From contig JAFYBM010000210.1 in NCBI GenBank assembly GCA_017540225.1, positions 1-32,721 of the forward strand: a DNA stretch of 32,721 nt, in the 5' to 3' direction. The notes below the pieces were generated by a model that was given only the letters and a program-made list of their open reading frames with translations, was not told the DNA's origin and ran no database searches. Positions within the stretch are counted from its first letter, which is position 1, and every line of letters starts with the position of its first letter. Of this stretch, positions 6,504-15,330 are shown in pieces. Origin of the DNA: Oscillospiraceae bacterium. GTDB taxonomy: Bacteria > Bacillota > Clostridia > Oscillospirales > Ruminococcaceae. The translations under genes were made by a program, and so were the position numbers.

Positions 6504-8921
6504 ATGAAAGACCGGAATATATCCGAAACGCCGAAAAAGCGCAAAGGAGAAAAGAAACTGAAACGCAGACCGCTGATTCTGCGGATCCTGCACACGATCG
6601 GTACAGTGCTTCTGACGACATTTCTGTCGTTCTTCCTCCTCTTTGCCGTGACAGGTACGATCTGCGCCATTGCCGCAACGATCTATATTACGAATTATAT
6701 GGAGAATACGACCTCGATCAGTATTCAGGAGCTGTCAACCAGCTCGGCAACGAATATTTACGAGACGAATGCCGAGGGCGAGCTGGAGATTGTCCACAGC
6801 GTCCAGAGCGAGATCAAGCGGATTCCCGTTGATCTTTCCGAGGTGCCGCAGCACGTCCGTGATGCGTTCGTTTACGGTGAAGATGAGCGCTTCTATGAGC
6901 ACGAGGGCATCGACTTTAAGCGTACCGCCGCTTCCTTTGCGAACATGATCCTGAAATTCTGGGCAACCGAGCAGGGCGGTTCGACCATTACCCAGCAGCT
7001 CGTCAAGAATCTGACCGGTGATAATGAATCCTCCCCGCAGCGTAAGATCCGCGAAATTCACCGTGCCATGGAGCTGGAAAAGACCTACAGCAAGGATGAG
7101 ATTCTCGAAGCATATCTCAACTATATCGGCTTCGGCGGCGCGAACAACGGCATCGAAATGGCTGCACAGACCTATTTCGGCAAGCACGTCAGCGATCTGA
7201 CCATTGCGGAGGGCGCCTGTCTTGCCGCGATTCCGCAAAGCCCTGAGAAAAACAATCCGTTTGCGGGCCACAACTTAACGGCCGACAACCCCGTCACCGG
7301 CACATCGTATTACACCGATGATTTTGTCAACACCGGCCGTGAGCTGAACCGCAGCCGTATGGAATATATCCTGAAGCATATGTACGAAGGCGGCGCGATC
7401 ACGTTCGATGAATATCAGGAAGCCCTGAACGAGCACCTGATCTTTACCGACTCCGATGAGTATATCCGTGCCCATCCGGAAAAGCAGAAGCTCGAAGACG
7501 ACGGCACCATCACGCTGGATGATGACGACGAGGACAAGCCGACCTCCTGGGCAGTTGATGAAGCAATCTATGAATTTGCGAATATGCTGATGGATGAGCG
7601 CGGCATCTCCTTTGACCGTGCGCTGACACTCATCAATACCGGCGGCTATCAGATCTATACGACGGTTGACCGTGAAATGCAGAATTATCTGGAACAGAAA
7701 TTCATGTCGATGGATAACATCCTGCTCGGCATGACCAATACCGCCGCAACGACCAAATTCCGTGATCTCGACGGCGACGGCGTCTTCTCCGATGAAGAAA
7801 ACCTGACGCTTCAGGCTGGCTTCACCGCGATCGACTACAAGGGCAGAGTGCTCTGCACCTGCGGCGGCATCGGTGAGAAAAAAGGCTCCCTCGGTACGAG
7901 CTTTGCTTCCAATGAACCGCAGCAGCCGGGTTCCGCGATCAAGCCGGTCACGAGCTACGGCTATGCGCTCTATCACGACTATATCACATGGGGCACGCAG
8001 GTCGTTGACTACCCGCCGCTGACCATCAAGGACGAAAACGGCAAGGAGAAGCCGTGGCCGACGAACTATGCGGACACCAACAACGTCACCGTTTATTCCA
8101 ATGCGACCATCAATATCTATCATGCGCTTGAGCGTTCCTATAACACCATTCCCGCACTGCTCGTCAAGACCTACGGCAGACAGAAGGTTTTTGACTTTGC
8201 AACTCAGAAGCTCGGTCTGGATCTGAACGAAGGCTATGATGTTGACTACGCACCGCTCGCTGTCGGCGCGCTCGGCTACGGCATCACCGTCAAGGATCTT
8301 GTCAATGCATATATGCCTTACGGCAACGGCGGATACTTTAACGATGCGCATATCATCAGCCGTATCGAAACAACAGACGGTCAGGTTGTCTTCAATGCGG
8401 AGGACGGCTATCATCAGGTCATCGACGAGGAGACAGCCTATGTTATGAACAAACTGCTCCAGAATGTCGTCCAGAACGGTACCGGTGTGGCTGCACAGAT
8501 GTATATGAACGGCAACATGATCCCGATTGCCGGCAAGACCGGTACGACATCCGACTGGTACGATCTGATGTTTGTCGGCCTGAACCCGCAGTTTGTCAGC
8601 GGCGTCTGGCTCGGCTACAAGGAGAACAAGGAGATCCAGAACCACTGGTCACTGTCCTCTCCGCGTGTCTGGAAGAACATTATCGGTGAGTGGATCGCAA
8701 ACCACTATTATGATGAAGACTTCGCAAAGGATTTTCCGGCCTGTGATTCCGTTGTGGTAGGTCATGTTTGTGCCGCAACCGGTAAGATCGCCGGCATGGG
8801 CTGTCCGCAGGGCGTTGTCGGCTACTGGAAATCCACAAACCTTCCGTGGTGTGATAACCGCGCACTCGGCCTCGGCTACAGCGCAACAGAGGATGACGAG
8901 AATCCGGATGTGATCTGGTAA
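6504..8921 (+). CDS. Class A penicillin-binding protein (bifunctional glycosyltransferase/transpeptidase)
   Basis: An 805-residue PBP1-type enzyme that polymerises lipid II and cross-links the strands outside the membrane. Start ATG 6504 follows GAAAGGAG; the frame is open further upstream but lies in the untranslated leader. A basic cytoplasmic tail is followed by a transmembrane helix (about 32-65). GT51 domain: EDERFYEHEGID with catalytic E126, GGSTITQQLVKN, REIHRAMELEKTYSKDEILEAYLN. Transpeptidase: SAIK (S477, K480), SYN (S545-N547), KTGT (K678). An insertion before the SxxK holds an EF-hand-like loop at about 421-432 (DLDGDGVFSDEE) and an acidic run DDDDED at about 340-350. The C-terminus carries four cysteines. 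The next gene starts 4 bases after the stop. Confidence 0.95.
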   Translation: MKDRNISETPKKRKGEKKLKRRPLILRILHTIGTVLLTTFLSFFLLFAVTGTICAIAATIYITNYMENTTSISIQELSTSSATNIYETNAEGELEIVHSVQSEIKRIPVDLSEVPQHVRDAFVYGEDERFYEHEGIDFKRTAASFANMILKFWATEQGGSTITQQLVKNLTGDNESSPQRKIREIHRAMELEKTYSKDEILEAYLNYIGFGGANNGIEMAAQTYFGKHVSDLTIAEGACLAAIPQSPEKNNPFAGHNLTADNPVTGTSYYTDDFVNTGRELNRSRMEYILKHMYEGGAITFDEYQEALNEHLIFTDSDEYIRAHPEKQKLEDDGTITLDDDDEDKPTSWAVDEAIYEFANMLMDERGISFDRALTLINTGGYQIYTTVDREMQNYLEQKFMSMDNILLGMTNTAATTKFRDLDGDGVFSDEENLTLQAGFTAIDYKGRVLCTCGGIGEKKGSLGTSFASNEPQQPGSAIKPVTSYGYALYHDYITWGTQVVDYPPLTIKDENGKEKPWPTNYADTNNVTVYSNATINIYHALERSYNTIPALLVKTYGRQKVFDFATQKLGLDLNEGYDVDYAPLAVGALGYGITVKDLVNAYMPYGNGGYFNDAHIISRIETTDGQVVFNAEDGYHQVIDEETAYVMNKLLQNVVQNGTGVAAQMYMNGNMIPIAGKTGTTSDWYDLMFVGLNPQFVSGVWLGYKENKEIQNHWSLSSPRVWKNIIGEWIANHYYDEDFAKDFPACDSVVVGHVCAATGKIAGMGCPQGVVGYWKSTNLPWCDNRALGLGYSATEDDENPDVIW

Positions 8922-8925
8922 CCCG

Positions 8926-10521
8926 ATGTCGGAAAACAATCGTATTTTAACAAAAAAATGGTATCTGTATCTCACCGAGTTCTTCGCCGGAATGTCAGTT
9001 ATGGCGGCAGAGCTCGGTGCGAGCAGATTATTGGCACCTTATTTTAGCTCCTCGCAGATTGTCTGGACGATTATCATTGGCACAATCATGATTGCGATGG
9101 CGCTCGGAAATGTCTGGGGCGGCCGTTCGGCCGACAAACATCCCGATCCTGACAGATTATACCGCAGGCTGCTGTTTGCGGCAGTCTGGATTGCGGCGAT
9201 TCCGTTTGCGGGAAAGCTCGTGATTCTGCTGATCTCCGCGCTTCTGGTCGTGACGGTCAGCACGAATTTCCTGATCTGGGCAGCGTTTCTTTCCTGCATG
9301 ATCGTGTTTGTATACCCGTTGTTTCTGCTCGGAACAGTCACGCCCTCGCTGGTGAAATATACGGTCAGCAGTCTGGATGACAGCGGCCGGACTGTCGGTG
9401 CGCTCGGTGCAGCCAATACAATCGGCAGCATCATCGGCACATTTGTCCCGACGTTTGTTTCGATTCCGGCGGTCGGAACGGCAGCGACATTCATCATTTT
9501 TTCCGGCATTCTGCTGCTGCTCGGCATGGTGTATTTTATCTCTGTCAGGCGCGGACTTGTCCGTGTCGTGACAGCGGTGATTCTTTTTGCGGCGGCATCC
9601 GTCGGCGGCTTATCCTTCGGCTTTGCATTCTGGGATCATTCGCTGACACTGGAAGATGAATCCGTTTACAACTATTTGCAGGTTCGTGAGGATGACCGCA
9701 GAGTAATCCTCTCGACCAATGTGCTGTTCGGCGTGCAGTCTGTGTATATCAAGGATGACACGCTGACGGGAATGTACTATGATTATGCGCTTGCGGCACC
9801 GCTCATGCTGGAGCAGCCGCAGGATACGCATGAAATGCTGATTCTGGGAATGGGCACCGGCACGTTTGCGACACAGTGCCGGCGCTATTTTGATTCACTG
9901 GAAATCGAAGGCGTCGAGATCGACGAAAAGATCACAGCGCTTGCACAGGAATATTTCTCGCTGGATCCGTCTGTGCCGGTCACGACCTATGACGGCCGTG
10001 CTTTTCTTGCCGGAACGGAGAAAAAATACGACTTTATAATGGTTGATGCTTATCAGGACATCACGATTCCTTTTCAGATGAGCACGCAGGAATTCTTTAA
10101 GGCGGTGCGTGCGCATCTCACGGAGAACGGTGTCATGATTGTCAATATGAATATGATCTCACAGCGTGAAGACGGGATCAATGCGTATTTGCAGGATACG
10201 GTCGCATCGGTATTTCCGAATGTGTATACGGTCGATGTGTCCGGTTCCTCGAACCGTGAGCTGTTTGCATCGCGGAATCCGGAAATTGCGGAGCTGCTGG
10301 AAAATCATACTGCGGATATTTCCGATGCCGCGCTGCAAAAAATGATGCAGCAGACTGTGGCAGGGCTTACGCCGTATGAAAGCGGCGGCAGACTGCTGAC
10401 CGATGATAAAGCACCGGTTGAGCTGCTCGGAATGCAGACAATTGACGATATGATCTCGCAGGAGCTTGCGTATTATAAGGAGAAATTCAAAGCCGAAGGC
10501 ATCGCCGGTCTGCTCCGGTAA
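8926..10521 (+). CDS. Fused multi-pass membrane / spermidine synthase-like protein
   Basis: 531 residues. The N-terminal half (about 15-240) has about six to seven membrane segments of the kind found in 'fused MFS/spermidine synthase' proteins (EFFAGMSVMAAELGASRLLAPYF ... GNVWGGRSADK). The C-terminal half is a Rossmann aminopropyltransferase-like domain: LGMGTGTF (nucleotide loop), GVEIDEKI (acidic residue for the ribose), YDGRAFL and DFIMVDAYQD. True polyamine synthesis has not been shown for most members of this fused family, so the substrate is unknown. No clear ribosome site precedes ATG 8926, which is 4 bases after the PBP stop, so translation probably depends on coupling to the PBP gene. 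Confidence 0.8.
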   Translation: MSENNRILTKKWYLYLTEFFAGMSVMAAELGASRLLAPYFSSSQIVWTIIIGTIMIAMALGNVWGGRSADKHPDPDRLYRRLLFAAVWIAAIPFAGKLVILLISALLVVTVSTNFLIWAAFLSCMIVFVYPLFLLGTVTPSLVKYTVSSLDDSGRTVGALGAANTIGSIIGTFVPTFVSIPAVGTAATFIIFSGILLLLGMVYFISVRRGLVRVVTAVILFAAASVGGLSFGFAFWDHSLTLEDESVYNYLQVREDDRRVILSTNVLFGVQSVYIKDDTLTGMYYDYALAAPLMLEQPQDTHEMLILGMGTGTFATQCRRYFDSLEIEGVEIDEKITALAQEYFSLDPSVPVTTYDGRAFLAGTEKKYDFIMVDAYQDITIPFQMSTQEFFKAVRAHLTENGVMIVNMNMISQREDGINAYLQDTVASVFPNVYTVDVSGSSNRELFASRNPEIAELLENHTADISDAALQKMMQQTVAGLTPYESGGRLLTDDKAPVELLGMQTIDDMISQELAYYKEKFKAEGIAGLLR

Positions 10522-10596
10522 ACCGGTGTTCAACGGTGCTTCGATGGATTATTGTTTCGGCATTGCTGAACCTCGGTTGACTGGAGAGGATCGGAT

Positions 10597-11751
10597 ATGT
10601 TTCGGATAGTTTGCCCATGTCATTTCGGGCTGGAGAGTGTATTAAAATTTGAACTGGTACGTCTCAGCGTACCGGAAATCTCGGTTGCAGACGGCCGCGT
10701 ATCGTTTTCGGGCGGCTGGCCGGAGGTTGCTGCGGCGAATATTGAGCTGACGGCAGCGGAGCGTGTGCTTATTGAGCTTGGGTGCTTTCCGGTCGGGGCG
10801 CAGCGCGGCAAAACCGCCTTTGACCCGCTGTTTGACGGCGTTGTGCAGCTTCCGCTGGAAGAATTTATCGGCCATGACGATGCTTTCACGGTAAAGGGCA
10901 GCTCATTGAATTCTGCGCTGAGCAGTGTCCCCGCCTGTCAGAAAATCGTCAAAAAAGCAGCCGTGACGCGGCTTCAGCGGGCATATCATACGGAAACCCT
11001 GCCTGAAACAGGTGCGCTGCATTCGCTGCAATTCCAGATTCGCAACGATCAGTGTACGCTGTATCTTGACACGACCGGCAATCCGCTTTACAAGCGCGGC
11101 TGGCGGCAGCAGTCGGTGCTTGCGCCGATCCGTGAGACGCTTGCGGCGGGCATTCTTGATCTGTCGCACGTTCGGTCTGATACGCAGCTTTGTGATCCGT
11201 TCTGCGGCAGCGGCACATTTCTGATTGAAGGTGCGCGCCGTGCGATGCGCATTGCACCGGGGCTGCACCGGAAATTCCTCTGTGAGCAATGGGAACAGGT
11301 TTCGCCGGAGATTTTCCGGCAGGCACGCAGTGCCGCGACTGAAAAAATAGATCATCAGGCGCAGTTTCATGCTTATGGCTTTGACATAGATCCGGAAGCA
11401 GCTGCGCTGACGCTTGCAAATGCTAAAAAAGCCGGCGTAGCAGACCGCATTACCGTAAAGCAGCAGGAGATCCGGAATTTTCGTGCGGAGGCGGAATGGA
11501 ACATTGTCTGCAATCCGCCCTACGGCGAACGGATGCTGGATATTGAGCAGGCGCGAGAGCTGTACCGTGTGATGGGCAAGGTATTCCCGCAGGGGAATTC
11601 GTGCAGCATTATCACGCCGGACAGCGAATTTGAAAAGCAATTCGGGCGGAAAGCACGGAAAACGCGCAAGCTCTATAACGGCATGATGCAGTGCAGGCTC
11701 TATCAATACTGGGATGATGCCCCGCGAACAAAACCGGAACGTACATTATGA
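10597..11751 (+). CDS. THUMP-domain class I SAM-dependent RNA methyltransferase (YpsC/RlmL type)
   Basis: 384 residues. It is expected to methylate a guanine N2 in 23S rRNA, as for RlmL; Bacillus YpsC is the nearest layout known to me. The N-terminus (PCHFGLESVLKFEL) and residues up to about 160 form the ferredoxin-like/THUMP RNA-binding part; NPLYKRGWRQQ links to the catalytic part. SAM-binding DPFCGSGTFLIEGA starts near 203, and the catalytic NPPYGER is near 305. A ribosome site GGAGAGGAT precedes ATG 10597. The stop TGA overlaps an ATG (ATGA at 11748), but the next gene more probably starts at 11814. The exact target base cannot be told from sequence. Confidence 0.88.
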   Translation: MFRIVCPCHFGLESVLKFELVRLSVPEISVADGRVSFSGGWPEVAAANIELTAAERVLIELGCFPVGAQRGKTAFDPLFDGVVQLPLEEFIGHDDAFTVKGSSLNSALSSVPACQKIVKKAAVTRLQRAYHTETLPETGALHSLQFQIRNDQCTLYLDTTGNPLYKRGWRQQSVLAPIRETLAAGILDLSHVRSDTQLCDPFCGSGTFLIEGARRAMRIAPGLHRKFLCEQWEQVSPEIFRQARSAATEKIDHQAQFHAYGFDIDPEAAALTLANAKKAGVADRITVKQQEIRNFRAEAEWNIVCNPPYGERMLDIEQARELYRVMGKVFPQGNSCSIITPDSEFEKQFGRKARKTRKLYNGMMQCRLYQYWDDAPRTKPERTL

Positions 11752-11813
11752 TAATTGAAATGTTTGCAACTCAAATGCTGATGCAGCAAATGATAACTGA
11801 AAGGGTGAATGAA

Positions 11814-12167
11814 ATGGCAAGAAACAGATTTGCGCTTTGCTGCGCACTCAGACACATTTACTTCAACGATTACGGACTTGACAAAACCTTTATCATGAGC
11901 GATCTGCTTGCGCTGACCGCTTACTATTCCGATCAGAATACGCCGCCTGAGATCGTATCCAACCAGAAAAAGCTGCATCTTTGGCTGACAAAGGTTGAGC
12001 TGATCAAGAAGCTGGAGCAGGAGCAGGGCAATGCATTGCTTGAAAACATGATGCATGAGCTGGAGCTGATCAATGTGAACGCAATGCTGCAATATGTCAA
12101 GCAGAAGGCAATGGATGCCGGCGATCTTGCGCTTGAGCATATCAAGGGCGACAATGATAAGTGGTAA
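11814..12167 (+). CDS. Small conserved-looking helical protein, unknown function
   Basis: 117 residues from ATG 11814, chosen because TGAAAGGGTG (11798-11807) is well placed; the frame is open up to ATG 11748, which overlaps the methyltransferase stop and would add 22 Met/Gln-rich residues. The protein is mostly alpha-helical by composition (LTKVELIKKLEQEQGNALLENMMHELELINVNAMLQYVKQKA), soluble, with Cys-Cys near residue 10 and no recognisable motif. It lies between an RNA methyltransferase gene and lysA, with a 45-base gap to lysA, and probably shares their transcript. I do not recognise the family. Confidence 0.7.
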   Translation: MARNRFALCCALRHIYFNDYGLDKTFIMSDLLALTAYYSDQNTPPEIVSNQKKLHLWLTKVELIKKLEQEQGNALLENMMHELELINVNAMLQYVKQKAMDAGDLALEHIKGDNDKW

Positions 12168-12212
12168 TTGGAACGCGCTGAACATACAGGAAACATGAAA
12201 GGATGATGAAAA

Positions 12213-13508
12213 ATGCTGACACCGAATCTGACAGTCAATACGGAAGGTCATCTTTGCATCGGCGGCGCCGATACCGTGAAGCTGGCAAAGACACACGGCA
12301 CACCGCTCTATGTCATGGATGAAAATATGATCCGTGAAAACTGCCGCGGCTATGAATCCGTGATTGCCGAAGAATACGACGGCAACGGCCTGATCTGCTA
12401 TGCGAGCAAGGCGCTCTCCTGCAAGGAGCTTTACCGGATTGTTGATTCCGAGGGCCTCGGCGCGGATGTGATTTCCGGCGGCGAGCTGTATACGGCTTTG
12501 AAAGCGGGGATGTCTGCGGAAAAGATCGTGATGCACGGAAACAGCAAATCAAATTCTGAGCTGCAAATGGCTGTTTCGCGCGGTGTCGGCAGGATCGTCT
12601 GTGATAATCTGCCGGAGCTGGAACGGCTTGACCGGATCGCCGGAGAGGCCGGCACGGTCGCAAATGTCATGCTGCGCATCAAGCCCGGCATCGACGCACA
12701 TACCCATGATTTCGTCAAGACCGGCTGCATTGACAGCAAATTCGGTTTTGCACTGGAAACCGGCGAGGCAATGGCGGCAGTCAAGGCTGCAAGCCTCTAT
12801 CCGAATCTGCGGCTGGTCGGTCTGCACTGTCACATCGGCTCGCAGATTCTTGATACAGAACCGTTTGCGGAGGCAGCCCGCGTCATGGTCGCGTTTATGG
12901 ATAAAATCCGCACAGAAATCGGCATTGTGCTGCCGGAGCTGAATCTCGGCGGCGGCCCCGGCATTCGCTATACCGAGGAGGATGATCCAAAGCCGTTCGG
13001 AGAGATCATCCGTGCGATTCTTGCGGCGCTCAAGGAGAGCTGCGAAAAGGTAGATTTCCCGAAGCCCTTTATCCTGTTTGAACCGGGACGCTCGATCGTC
13101 GGCGGCGCAGGACTGACACTTTATACGGTCATGGCGAAGAAGCTGATCCCGAATATCCGCACCTATGTGCTGATCGACGGCGGAATGTGCGATAACCCGC
13201 GCTATGCGCTCTATCATTCCCGCTATGAGGCACTGATTGCGAACAAAGCATCGGAGGCGCGCAGCGAGACCGTCACACTCGGCGGAAAATGCTGTGAGAG
13301 CGGTGATCTGGTCGGTGAGCATATGCCGCTTCAGCCCGCCGCGGAGGGTGATATTGTTGCCGTGCTGGCGACCGGCGCATATAATTATTCGATGGCGATG
13401 AATTATAACCGCAATCCGCGTCCGGAAATGGTGATGGTGAAGGACGGCGAGGCGCGCACGGTCATCAAGCGCGAAACCTATGAGGACTTGATCCGAAACG
13501 ATCTGTGA
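12213..13508 (+). CDS. lysA: Diaminopimelate decarboxylase
   Basis: 431 residues. It decarboxylates meso-diaminopimelate to L-lysine with PLP, the last step of lysine synthesis. Fold type III PLP barrel: CYASKALSCKEL holds the PLP lysine, followed by GADVISGGEL, then HCHIGSQI and GGGPGIRY (phosphate binding), and EPGRSIVGGAG. The C-terminal barrel carries DGGMCDNPRYALY, GKCCESGDLV and ATGAYNYSMAMNYN (catalytic Cys and Tyr region). Length and motifs match LysA and not arginine or ornithine decarboxylases. An AAAGGATGATG sequence precedes ATG 12213. It shares the transcript of the two genes upstream. Confidence 0.95.
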   Translation: MLTPNLTVNTEGHLCIGGADTVKLAKTHGTPLYVMDENMIRENCRGYESVIAEEYDGNGLICYASKALSCKELYRIVDSEGLGADVISGGELYTALKAGMSAEKIVMHGNSKSNSELQMAVSRGVGRIVCDNLPELERLDRIAGEAGTVANVMLRIKPGIDAHTHDFVKTGCIDSKFGFALETGEAMAAVKAASLYPNLRLVGLHCHIGSQILDTEPFAEAARVMVAFMDKIRTEIGIVLPELNLGGGPGIRYTEEDDPKPFGEIIRAILAALKESCEKVDFPKPFILFEPGRSIVGGAGLTLYTVMAKKLIPNIRTYVLIDGGMCDNPRYALYHSRYEALIANKASEARSETVTLGGKCCESGDLVGEHMPLQPAAEGDIVAVLATGAYNYSMAMNYNRNPRPEMVMVKDGEARTVIKRETYEDLIRNDL

Positions 13509-13543
13509 TCGCCGGATTGTAATGGTTTGTAACCGCATCATGC

Positions 13544-13572
13544 TTGTATTCCTCCGGAAACTGTGCTACAAT
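13544..13572 (+). promoter_or_regulatory. SigA promoter inside an inverted repeat
   Basis: TTGTAT (13544-13549), 17-base spacer, TACAAT (13567-13572). The -10 lies in the centre of the 14-bp inverted repeat at 13551-13593. Predicted transcription start is near 13579, leaving a leader of about 23 bases. Confidence 0.75.
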
Positions 13573-13593
13573 GGAGAAAACAGTTTCCGGAGG
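13551..13593. repeat. 14-bp perfect inverted repeat bracketing the -10 box (operator candidate)
   Basis: CCTCCGGAAACTGT (13551-13564) and ACAGTTTCCGGAGG (13580-13593) are exact reverse complements with 15 bases between. The left arm fills the promoter spacer, the -10 is in the centre, and the right arm ends in the GGAGG ribosome site. The left arm is not transcribed from this promoter, so an operator is more likely than an RNA hairpin, although read-through RNA from lysA could fold and hide the ribosome site. Confidence 0.75.
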
Positions 13594-13601
13594 TGATCTG
13601 T

Positions 13602-14330
13602 ATGAACGGAAAATCGAAATCCCGCCGAAAAACGAGCTGTACCGGCATCCTTCTGGCGTGCGTTGTGGGTGTCGTGATTACGGTGCTTTCGGTTGCATTG
13701 GCAGTGCTGCTCATAGGCTCGAAAAACGGCCGCGAATCGGAGGATAACAGGCCGGTGACGGATCGCATGGCGGCGCTCTACGGTGTACCGTTCGCGGAAA
13801 TTTCAATGCAGCAGCAGGATACCTACGGAAAATTTGAGCTATGGACTTTGCAGGACAGCAGCGGAACGGAATGCCATGTTTCGCGTGTGCAGGATTACGA
13901 CTGGAGCACGCAGATGATCCGCTGCTACGATGATTATCGCGTGAAGCAGCAGGAGCAGACACCTGCCGTTCAGCGGCTGCTTGCGCAGACGGATTTTCGT
14001 GTGATCTATGAATCCGGCATCGGCAGAACAGCATTCAATGAGGATGTGCCGGGCTGCTGCTGGAAAATCCTTGCCGAAAATGATGACGATATTCTAAAAG
14101 CAGAAGCGCTTGCGCGGGAGACTGTCATGGCAGAGGATTCCCGTCTGCCGCAGCATGATGTGTTTAACGGACTGCCGCGGGAGGAATGCTTCTGGGTCAG
14201 CATGGAGCCGTATGTCAGCGTGATTGACGCGAGGGGACAGGAAAAAATCAGGCTGCGGTTTCTTGCGGCGGGCGAGGATGCCGCAAAAACAGGAGAAATC
14301 AATGCATACTTTTACGATCGGGGCAAATGA
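13602..14330 (+). CDS. Single-pass membrane-anchored protein of unknown function
   Basis: 242 residues from ATG 13602, which follows a near-perfect ribosome site GGAGGTGATC. A basic N-terminus (MNGKSKSRRKTS) precedes one transmembrane helix (about 15-38), and the rest is predicted outside the cell. It contains four cysteines, one pair adjacent (GCCW). No repeats, lipobox or catalytic motif were seen, and I do not recognise the family. The 3' end overlaps the pseudouridine synthase gene by 29 bases in another frame, so the two are probably cotranscribed. Expression may be controlled through the inverted repeat around its promoter. Confidence 0.78.
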   Translation: MNGKSKSRRKTSCTGILLACVVGVVITVLSVALAVLLIGSKNGRESEDNRPVTDRMAALYGVPFAEISMQQQDTYGKFELWTLQDSSGTECHVSRVQDYDWSTQMIRCYDDYRVKQQEQTPAVQRLLAQTDFRVIYESGIGRTAFNEDVPGCCWKILAENDDDILKAEALARETVMAEDSRLPQHDVFNGLPREECFWVSMEPYVSVIDARGQEKIRLRFLAAGEDAAKTGEINAYFYDRGK

Positions 14331-15252
14331 CGCAGGGCAGCGCGCGGATAAATTTCTGCTGAAAGCCTGCCCGAAGCTGCCGAAATCGCTGCTCTACAAA
14401 ACCTTCCGCAGGAAGGATATCCAGCTCAACGGCAAGCGCATTCCGCCGGCGATTTTTTTGCAGGCAGGGGATGTGATGCAGGTCTATCTGCCTGATGAAT
14501 TTTTCGTATCTGCGAAGAAAAAAACAAAGGCAGTGCGCCTGCCGATGCCGGAGATTGTCTATGAGGATACGCAGATCGCGCTGCTGAAAAAGCCGGTGAA
14601 TCTGCCGGTTCATGCCGATGACAAGGGGAGTGCCGATACGCTGGCGGGGCGTTTTTTGTATTATCTTGCTTCGTCCGGCGCCTATGATCCGGAGACAGAA
14701 CAGAGCTTTACGCCCGCCCTCTGCAATCGCCTTGACCGTAATACCGAGGGCTTTGTGATCGGTGCAAAGACGGCTGCTGCGCTCCGTGAGGTCAATGAAA
14801 TGATCCGCCTGCACCGTGTCAGAAAACAGTATTTATGTGTGACGGCAGGTGCGCCGCCAAAGCAGCATGACACCGTAACAGCATATCACAGGCGGCGCGA
14901 GGGGCATGATGCGGAGATTTCCGCAGCGCCGCGTGAGGGCTTCCGCGAGATCGTGACAGAGTATGAATTGCTGCAAAAACATGACGATCTTGCACTTTGC
15001 CTTGTGACACTGCACACCGGCCGGACACATCAGATCCGCGCACAAATGGCAGCGCTAGGTTGTCCGGTGCTCGGCGATAACCGCTACGGCAATGCAGCAG
15101 CAAACCGTCGGCACGGTGAAGAGTATCAGCTTCTGGCGGCTTGTTTTTTGACATTTGATGTGCCGGAGCAATTGAAAGCCTGTCAGCAGCTCCGCGGAAA
15201 ATCGTTTTCGTATACACCTGATTTTTGCAGAAAATACGAATTTTCTATATGA
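14302..15252 (+). CDS. RluA-family pseudouridine synthase (RluC/RluD type)
   Basis: 316 residues. It isomerises uridine to pseudouridine in rRNA (or tRNA). ATG 14302 follows AGGAGAAATCA. An N-terminal S4-like RNA-binding segment (about 1-70: RADKFLLKACPKLPKSLLYKTFRRKDIQLNGKRI) precedes the catalytic domain. The catalytic Asp is in NRLDRNTEGFVI (the family motif is HRLDxxTSG; Asn for His is common in Gram-positive paralogues). GRTHQIRAQMAALGCPVLGDNRYG is the conserved C-terminal motif. The gene overlaps the membrane-protein gene upstream and is followed by a terminator. The target position in RNA is unknown. Confidence 0.9.
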   Translation: MHTFTIGANDAGQRADKFLLKACPKLPKSLLYKTFRRKDIQLNGKRIPPAIFLQAGDVMQVYLPDEFFVSAKKKTKAVRLPMPEIVYEDTQIALLKKPVNLPVHADDKGSADTLAGRFLYYLASSGAYDPETEQSFTPALCNRLDRNTEGFVIGAKTAAALREVNEMIRLHRVRKQYLCVTAGAPPKQHDTVTAYHRRREGHDAEISAAPREGFREIVTEYELLQKHDDLALCLVTLHTGRTHQIRAQMAALGCPVLGDNRYGNAAANRRHGEEYQLLAACFLTFDVPEQLKACQQLRGKSFSYTPDFCRKYEFSI

Positions 15253-15255
15253 ATT

Positions 15256-15281
15256 AAGCTCCCGTTTCGGCGGGAGCTTTT
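15256..15281 (+). terminator. Rho-independent terminator
   Basis: AAGCTCCCG (15256-15264) pairs with CGGGAGCTT (15271-15279), with a 6-base loop TTTCGG, followed by a short T run. It lies right after the pseudouridine synthase stop codon. Confidence 0.8.
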
Positions 15282-15330
15282 GACATATTTTTCATCCTGT
15301 CCGCATAGCTTTTTGCGGAGGGGTGATCGG

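Noticed and set aside
7275..8645. 456-codon minus-strand frame opposite the PBP gene
   Set aside because: Antisense shadow; the plus strand carries all PBP catalytic motifs.
6450..8990. 15-base direct repeat GTTCTTCGCCGGAAT in the PBP leader and in the 8926 gene
   Set aside because: Only two copies, one in untranslated and one in coding sequence, no flanking similarity; probably chance.
11748..11813. Longer start for the small gene before lysA, overlapping the methyltransferase stop as ATGA
   Set aside because: The internal ATG at 11814 has a clear ribosome site at the right distance and the extra residues are low-complexity Met/Gln; the longer form cannot be fully excluded.
15280..15309. 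TTGACA at 15280 as -35 of the AGCS transporter gene
   Set aside because: The best -10 at proper spacing (GCATAG/CATAGC) is poor, the -35 overlaps the T run of the terminator, and the start would be almost on the ribosome site.
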